Under the pieces are notes generated by a model. It was not told where the DNA came from, did no database searches, and saw only the letters and a list, made by a program, of their open reading frames with translations. DNA of 64,000 nt. It comes from Planctomycetota bacterium (GTDB lineage Bacteria > Planctomycetota > UBA8742 > UBA2392). A program made the position numbers and the translations under genes. Positions 58,561-64,000 of this stretch are shown piece by piece. Each line of letters begins with the position of its first letter. Positions within the stretch are counted from its first letter, which is position 1. The stretch is taken from assembly GCA_016722065.1 (NCBI GenBank), contig JADKGX010000001.1:1674001-1738000 (forward strand), written 5' to 3'.

Positions 58561-61500
58561 CTACTTGTTGCGACGCCGACGGCGCAGGCCAACCAGGGCC
58601 ATCACCACCAGCGGCATAATCGGCGCAGCAGCCGCGGCCGTGCAGCCACCGCCGCCACCACCGCCACCACCGCCACCACCGCCACCCACAGAAGCATAGG
58701 AGAACTTCTGCGTCAGCGTCTGGGGCGCCAGGCTGCCACTGTTGACCACAATATCCAGGTTTGCGCCGCCACCAGCCGGAACCGTCAAGCCGGTGACCGA
58801 AGTGCCTGAACCCGAGATGGTGGGCGAGCCCGTGCACAACACACCGCCAATCGTCACCGAGAACGGCGACATGAAACCCGAGCCAGTGATCGTGATGCTG
58901 CCACCGCCAGCCACCGGGCTGAAGGTCGGGGTAAAGGTGGTCACAAAGAACTCCACCAGCGAAAGCGTGGTCGATTGCGGCGCCGGCGTGCCCAGCAGGC
59001 CGGTCAGGGCCAGCGTGTTAGAAACATCCGTTCCGGCCGCAACAAACACGTTGTAGGTGACAGGCTGAGAGGCGCCGGGGGCCGCCGTGGCCAGAATGTT
59101 CAGGCGCACCCACAGGTCCACGTTGCCCGCATTGGGAACGTTTACTGTGCTGGTGAACACGGCATTGACTGTCGCACCACCCACGCCGGCAAACTGCAAC
59201 GTGTCGGTACCGGCATTGAAGACGCCGTCGCCGTCGTCCTGCCATACCTCAACGCCGTTGGTCGGGTCAAGGTCTGCTGCCCAGTTGCCCGTGCCACCGG
59301 TGGTCAACAGCACCCCGGTTACGCCCACAGTCTGGTTCGATGCCGCCAGGCGGAACTTGGCAATCACGTGCGACTGCGCAACGCCGGTCTTCAGGGTGAC
59401 GGCCGCCGGGGCTGAGGGCCCGTTGAGAATCGTGATCACCGGTGTGTCAATGATCAGCGCCGTGCTGTTGACACCCACATCGCCAGTCACAGCACCACCG
59501 GCCGGGGGCGTGGCCGTCACGGAAGCCAGGTTCGCATTCAGCGTCTGGCCTGTGGTGGCTGTGCCCGCCAGCTTGCCCACCAGGAAGAAGCGGCGGGTGC
59601 TGAAGGCCGCAAAGGTGGTGTTGGTCAGTACCGCGTTGAAGTTGCTGCCCGCGCCAAAGGTGGTCGTGCCTGGTGCGGCCAGCGGGTCGGTTCCGGCGTC
59701 ATACACACCGTTGGTATTGGTGTCTTCGTACACGGCCAAAGAGCTGTAGGCCGTCATGGCGTTGGCTGTGCCGGTACCGTTGAACACCAGCTCTGTCACC
59801 GTCCAGGCCGCTGCCAGAGTCTGCAGGGTGCCGTCCCAGATCACGTGGCCGTTGCCGCCGGTGCCTTGGCTGTTGCTGTCCACGGTGGTGGCAGAGCCCG
59901 GGGCATTGAAGATCACATTCAGGGCGCTGGCGCGAACAATCACGCCCGGTGCCGTGCCGGAAGAAGGCGCCGGCACGCCGGTGATGTTGGTGCCCGCAAC
60001 CACGCCTGAAGCGCCGGTCAACTGTGTGGCGAACTCAGCGTTGTTGGGCGTGTTCTGGTCAAAGCCCAGCACCAGGAAGTATGTGTTGTTGGCGCCGGCT
60101 GCAAACTGGCTTTCCGAACCGGACAGGGTAAAGGTCAACTGATTGCTGCCGTTGAAGGCACCCTGGGTATTCACCAGCGCGTCGGTGCCCACGTCGTAGG
60201 TGCCGTTGCTGTTGGCATCGCGGTACAGGAACGATGCCGTGACGTCCGTCTGCAGGCTGCCACCGACGGTCGTGCCCGTGAACACGATCTGCGTGAGCGT
60301 ATTGTTGGGGCCGTTGGCGTAACCAATGGTGAAGGTCTGCACCACGTTGTCGTTGGTGCCCGCGTAGGCGTCAATCTGTGTGGCACCGCTGGCGTCGGCC
60401 AGCACAAACGTTGGCGCCAGAATGTCCAGGCCGGTCATGTTGCCCGTGGGGGTGCCGGCGCTGCCGGTACCGGAACCAACGGCAATGCTGCTGACATTGT
60501 TGCGCAGGGTTTCCGTGGGGCTGGCCGAACCACTCAGCTTCACCACCACAAAGTACGTACGCACCTGGCTGGCGGCGAATGTCTGCTCGCCACCGGACAC
60601 GGCAAACACAATCGTGCCGTTGTCTGTCGGGAAGGCCGCCGAAGTGCCGCCGATGGCCACGTCGCCGGTGTCAAAGCTGCCCGGCGAGGCACCTGCCGTG
60701 TCGTCGCGGTAGAGGCGAACTTCTGAATAGTCGACCGAGTCATCGGCCGTGCCGCTGGCCTGAATCGTGATGCTGGTCAGCGTGGAAGCACCCACGGCGT
60801 TGTTGGTGATCGTGAACACGCCCGATTGACGGCCGTTGCCGCCCGGACCCTGGTCGTTGGCATAGACGCTTGTTGCCGCGCCCGCACTGACGCCCACCGT
60901 CAAGGTCGGTGCCACAATCACAAGCCCCGCATTACCCGCCGCCGAAGGGGCAGGTACGCCGCTGAACACAGTACCGCCAATGCTGGCAGTGCCGGTGCTG
61001 ACAAAAGCCTTGAAGGTCTGGCCGCCGGTGGGTGTGCCGTTGATGTCAACCACCACAAAGAAGCGCTTGGTCTGGCCGCCGCTGAAGGTGGTGGTGGCTG
61101 CATTCAAGCTGAAGGCCACAAAGGCTGGCGACCCCGCAAAGGAAGGCGTGCCGGTGTTGGCCAGCGTATCTGTGCCGGGGTTGAAGACAGTGTCGCCGTT
61201 GTCCATGTACAGCTTGACGGCACTGTAGCCGGTGTTGGCGTTGCCTGTGCCGGCGCTGGTTACAGTAATCGTCTGCAGATCGTTGGTTGTGGATGTAGCG
61301 GCCGTAACGCTGAAGTCCTGCAGAACGTTGTCAGTCGAGTTCAGGTTAGCGTTGGTCGCGCTGCCGGGGCCGTTGTCGCTGAAGGTAAAGCTGGAGGACT
61401 GAATCACAATGCCCGTGTTGCCAGCGCTGCTGGGCGCAGGTGTGCCGCTGTTGGTTGTGCCGGTGTAGTTGCTGCCCACGCCAATGATGGTCAGGTACGT

Positions 61501-64000
61501 CTTGAAGGTCTGGCCGCTGGTCACCGAAGCCGTGGTGTCCGTCACCAGAAAGAACTTCTTGGTCGTGCCGCCGGTGAAGTTGGCAATCGCGCCGGCCGTC
61601 AGCGGGCGATACAGATACCCACCGGTTGCACCAAACGGACTGGTGCCTGTGCTGGCCAGTGTGTCGGCGGCGGTGTACACGTTGTCGCCGTTGTCCAAAT
61701 ACAGGCGGGGGTTACTGATGCCGGTCAAGAAGTTGCCGGTACCCACGCCATAGAAGTAGAGGTACGAAATTGAGTTCGGCACGCCGACCGGGTAGTCAAT
61801 GGTAACTGTTTGCAGCACCACGTTGGAGGTGCTTGGCGCAATGTTCTGCACCGCGCCGCTGGCGTCTGCGCCGACAAAGTTGGGCGTGGCGATGCTGATG
61901 CCCTTCATCGTTGCTGTGGGTGTGCCGCCAGCAAAGCCGCTGGCCACAGTCACGCCCGAAAGAATCGTGTCAAACGTGACGTTGATCGGCGCCAGCACAC
62001 TGCCGTTGAGCTTGACGACCACAAAATAGGTGTTGGTCGTGCCCGCGGCGATGCTTTGTTCGCTGGCCTGGAAGGCAAAGGTGCGGCTGCCGTTATCCGT
62101 GGCGTAAGCAGTAAAAGTGGCGGTGATCTGAATGTCGGCAGTGTCAAAGCTGCCCGGCGAAGCGCCGGCGGTATCGTCGCGATAGATCGAGACCAGTGAG
62201 TAAGCCGTGTTGTCTGCACCGGAACCAATGGCCGTCAGCGACACGCTGGTGACGCTGATGGCGCCCGCGCTGGTGTTCTGCAGCGTGAAAGTGCCGATCG
62301 AGAAGCCGTTGCCCGACCCGGTGTCGTTGGCATGGCGTGACTGCGTCGCGCCCACGCTGGCGTTGGCAATGATCGCGCCGCCGCTGGGGAAGGTCCAGTT
62401 GGTGTTGTTGCCGCCATCAACGCCGCCGGTGGTGTCGTCGATGGAGTTCGTAGCCGTCGAATCCTGCACGTACACAAAGCTAACGGCCTCTGTGCCGGCG
62501 TCGTTGATGAACCACTTGGTGCCGGCATTGCTGCTGCGCATGGCCAGCGGGTTGCCAGCGGTGCCGGTAAGGGTCAGCACGCCGTTGACGGTCTGGGTGG
62601 TGCCAGCTGTGAAGATGAAGCCGTGGCCGGCAGTTGTGCAGGTAATGTTATTGAAGGTCGTGCTGCCGGTGATGACGCTGGTCTGGGTGCTGCCAAACAC
62701 CACCGTGCCGCTGCCGGCAGTGAACGTGCCCTGGCGGTTGAAGTTACCGTTGATGGTCATGCTGGCCGGGGCGTTGAGGGTCGAGCCCGCGTTGATCAGC
62801 ACGTTGTTGAAGGTCGGTGCGGTGGTACCCGAAATCGTGGTGGTGCCGGCAAAGCGCCAGGTGCCGTTGCTGGGCACCATGGTGCCGTTGTTGACCAGGT
62901 TGCCGCTGACCGAGAGGAAGGTCAGGGTGTCGTCCAGCGCTGTGGTTCCAACCGTGATGGTGCCGTCGTTGGTCAAGGTGCTGGCTGCCCAGCCCGCGTT
63001 CGTACCAAAGTTACCGGTAAAGATGGCGCTGGCGCCTACAGCGACGGTTATGCCGCCATTGAAGGTGCAGCTGCCGGTCTGGGGACCCGTGTTGGCCGTA
63101 AAGGTCACGGACGCACCACCCGTCTTTTCGATTCGGCAATCATTGAAGGCAAAGGTGTTGGCGCCGCTGGAGAAGTTGCGCACGTTAACCGTGCTGCTGA
63201 CCGAACCCACGAACTTCACAATCGCCGTGCCGCTGGCCTGGAAGATCGAAGACGTGCTGGTGTTGATGCCGCCGGAAATGTTGGCCGTGCCGCCGGTGGC
63301 ATACCAGCCCCAACCCCCGTTGTTCGTAAGCAATTGGATGCAGTTCGAAGCCGTAGACAAGTAATTGATTGTTCCGCCGCTCATGTCGAAGCGGTGGCTG
63401 CTGTTGACGACTTCGTGAATGCCCGAAACGTTAACCGTACCGGCCTGGACGGTCATGCGGCCAAGGTTCCACTGGTAAATGGCTTGCAAGTTGACGATAC
63501 CGCCCACAGTAATGCGAAGCTCGCCGCTTACACCGCCGTTGGTCTGGCCACTGACGGTCATGTTATTGCCGCCAGTGATCAACACGCCGGTCTGGATGTC
63601 CAGCGCCGCCGTGCTTGTGTAGGAAACGTTGATCGGGCTGGTCAGCGTAACGGTCGTCGCCGAAGCCGACTTGGTGACCCGAAGGATATAGAAGGTCGTT
63701 GTCGACGTGCCGCCGATTGTCGCGTTGGCAGCCCCGTTGAACGTCACCGTGGACGTGGTGGCCGTGAACGTGCCGTTGTTCGTCCAACTTCCGGAAACAG
63801 TCAGGTTGCCCGTGCTTCCTGTCAGCGTGGCACCCGTGTTGATGGTGATCGAGTTGCACAGCGCGCCTGTTACCAGTGTAGGCATCGTGGCCGCTGAGCC
63901 GGAAATGATTACGTCATCCGAGGCTGTCGGCACCGCGTTGGTCGACCAGTTCGAAGCCGTCGACCATGAAGTTCCAGTGCCGCCATTCCACGTGGATTGC
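58561..64000 (-). CDS. Giant modular surface protein, N-terminus cut by window end
   Basis: More than 1810 residues; the frame is still open at the window edge. The visible part starts with WNGGTGTSWSTASNW and PTASDDVIISG, like the first repeats of beta-helix surface proteins. About 500 residues of beta-helix-like Thr/Asn-rich strands follow. Then come seven modules about 490 bp apart, each with an acidic loop such as EDTNTNGVYDAGTDPL and an FFVVV strand; these may bind calcium. Near the end is an IPT/TIG domain (SITITGSGFMSPFSVTIGG), then 14 Gly, Cys, a hydrophobic stretch and LRRRRRNK. This is a likely CTERM-type anchor. The protein is probably an adhesin or sheath component. Confidence 0.85.
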   Translation of the reverse strand, partial: QSTWNGGTGTSWSTASNWSTNAVPTASDDVIISGSAATMPTLVTGALCNSITINTGATLTGSTGNLTVSGSWTNNGTFTATTSTVTFNGAANATIGGTSTTTFYILRVTKSASATTVTLTSPINVSYTSTAALDIQTGVLITGGNNMTVSGQTNGGVSGELRITVGGIVNLQAIYQWNLGRMTVQAGTVNVSGIHEVVNSSHRFDMSGGTINYLSTASNCIQLLTNNGGWGWYATGGTANISGGINTSTSSIFQASGTAIVKFVGSVSSTVNVRNFSSGANTFAFNDCRIEKTGGASVTFTANTGPQTGSCTFNGGITVAVGASAIFTGNFGTNAGWAASTLTNDGTITVGTTALDDTLTFLSVSGNLVNNGTMVPSNGTWRFAGTTTISGTTAPTFNNVLINAGSTLNAPASMTINGNFNRQGTFTAGSGTVVFGSTQTSVITGSTTFNNITCTTAGHGFIFTAGTTQTVNGVLTLTGTAGNPLAMRSSNAGTKWFINDAGTEAVSFVYVQDSTATNSIDDTTGGVDGGNNTNWTFPSGGAIIANASVGATQSRHANDTGSGNGFSIGTFTLQNTSAGAISVTSVSLTAIGSGADNTAYSLVSIYRDDTAGASPGSFDTADIQITATFTAYATDNGSRTFAFQASEQSIAAGTTNTYFVVVKLNGSVLAPINVTFDTILSGVTVASGFAGGTPTATMKGISIATPNFVGADASGAVQNIAPSTSNVVLQTVTIDYPVGVPNSISYLYFYGVGTGNFLTGISNPRLYLDNGDNVYTAADTLASTGTSPFGATGGYLYRPLTAGAIANFTGGTTKKFFLVTDTTASVTSGQTFKTYLTIIGVGSNYTGTTNSGTPAPSSAGNTGIVIQSSSFTFSDNGPGSATNANLNSTDNVLQDFSVTAATSTTNDLQTITVTSAGTGNANTGYSAVKLYMDNGDTVFNPGTDTLANTGTPSFAGSPAFVAFSLNAATTTFSGGQTKRFFVVVDINGTPTGGQTFKAFVSTGTASIGGTVFSGVPAPSAAGNAGLVIVAPTLTVGVSAGAATSVYANDQGPGGNGRQSGVFTITNNAVGASTLTSITIQASGTADDSVDYSEVRLYRDDTAGASPGSFDTGDVAIGGTSAAFPTDNGTIVFAVSGGEQTFAASQVRTYFVVVKLSGSASPTETLRNNVSSIAVGSGTGSAGTPTGNMTGLDILAPTFVLADASGATQIDAYAGTNDNVVQTFTIGYANGPNNTLTQIVFTGTTVGGSLQTDVTASFLYRDANSNGTYDVGTDALVNTQGAFNGSNQLTFTLSGSESQFAAGANNTYFLVLGFDQNTPNNAEFATQLTGASGVVAGTNITGVPAPSSGTAPGVIVRASALNVIFNAPGSATTVDSNSQGTGGNGHVIWDGTLQTLAAAWTVTELVFNGTGTANAMTAYSSLAVYEDTNTNGVYDAGTDPLAAPGTTTFGAGSNFNAVLTNTTFAAFSTRRFFLVGKLAGTATTGQTLNANLASVTATPPAGGAVTGDVGVNSTALIIDTPVITILNGPSAPAAVTLKTGVAQSHVIAKFRLAASNQTVGVTGVLLTTGGTGNWAADLDPTNGVEVWQDDGDGVFNAGTDTLQFAGVGGATVNAVFTSTVNVPNAGNVDLWVRLNILATAAPGASQPVTYNVFVAAGTDVSNTLALTGLLGTPAPQSTTLSLVEFFVTTFTPTFSPVAGGGSITITGSGFMSPFSVTIGGVLCTGSPTISGSGTSVTGLTVPAGGGANLDIVVNSGSLAPQTLTQKFSYASVGGGGGGGGGGGGGGCTAAAAAPIMPLVVMALVGLRRRRRNK
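58645..58686. repeat. Gly-codon microsatellite in the sorting-signal linker
   Basis: Fourteen consecutive Gly codons (GGT/GGC) in front of the anchor Cys of the giant surface protein. On the + strand the core is a 9-bp unit, CCGCCACCA, in about four copies. Copy-number change would lengthen or shorten the linker without breaking the frame. Confidence 0.8.

Overview
The window is GC-rich, gene-dense bacterial DNA. It comes from a diderm: it has an LptB-type ATPase, a Tat component, lipoproteins with clear lipoboxes, two MacB/FtsX-type permeases and SurE. A Ser/Thr kinase with DWG in place of DFG, a SpoVG homologue and several large secreted proteins with C-terminal sorting signals make a Planctomycetota or other PVC-like lineage the best guess. 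No rRNA or tRNA is present to prove this, so the assignment is an inference. I see no insertion sequence, integrase, prophage or CRISPR array.

Layout. 1-11 kb holds a cut-off RNase HII-like gene, lptB, a flippase-like membrane protein, smpB, an orphan Hcp-like gene, ispE-spoVG, a very large FtsX-family permease, ogt, a lysophospholipid acyltransferase, an M20 amidohydrolase and tatA. 11-19 kb holds two secreted proteins, a MacB-type ABC pair, and a small operon of a lipoprotein, a thioredoxin-fold protein, a CxxC mini-protein and a basic mini-protein. 19-26 kb holds recQ, a glycosyltransferase-like membrane protein and metH. 26.4-30.5 kb is a sulfate-uptake operon (sulfate-binding protein, cysT, cysW, cysA). 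Ahead of it lie a near-consensus promoter, an apparently leaderless Cys-rich leader peptide (six Cys in nine residues), a hairpin and a second small ORF that overlaps the first structural gene. This looks like cysteine-responsive control of sulfate import, with metH divergent next to it.

30.5-45.4 kb holds a membrane Ser/Thr kinase, an aldo/keto reductase relative, a large secreted protein, a Crp/Fnr regulator, ybaB, dnaX, a DUF2752 protein, moxR, the phoU-phoB-phoR phosphate-control set (no pst genes here) and a secreted transglutaminase-like protein.

45.5-64 kb is rich in surface proteins. It begins with a Gly/Ala-rich secreted protein whose signal peptide is interrupted by 12 consecutive G, out of frame as sequenced. 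This is either a phase-variation switch or a sequencing error. Three further proteins (47.3, 57.6 and 58.6-64 kb) end in a Gly/Asp/Ser linker, a Cys, a hydrophobic segment and an Arg-rich tail, as in Synerg-/MYXO-CTERM-type sorting signals. The last runs off the window and is built of seven modules of about 490 bp. Between these lie a Nudix hydrolase, a DksA-like protein with a histone-like tail, a gluzincin-type protease, surE, a 132-bp tandem repeat array with strong hairpins, and a coiled-coil protein.
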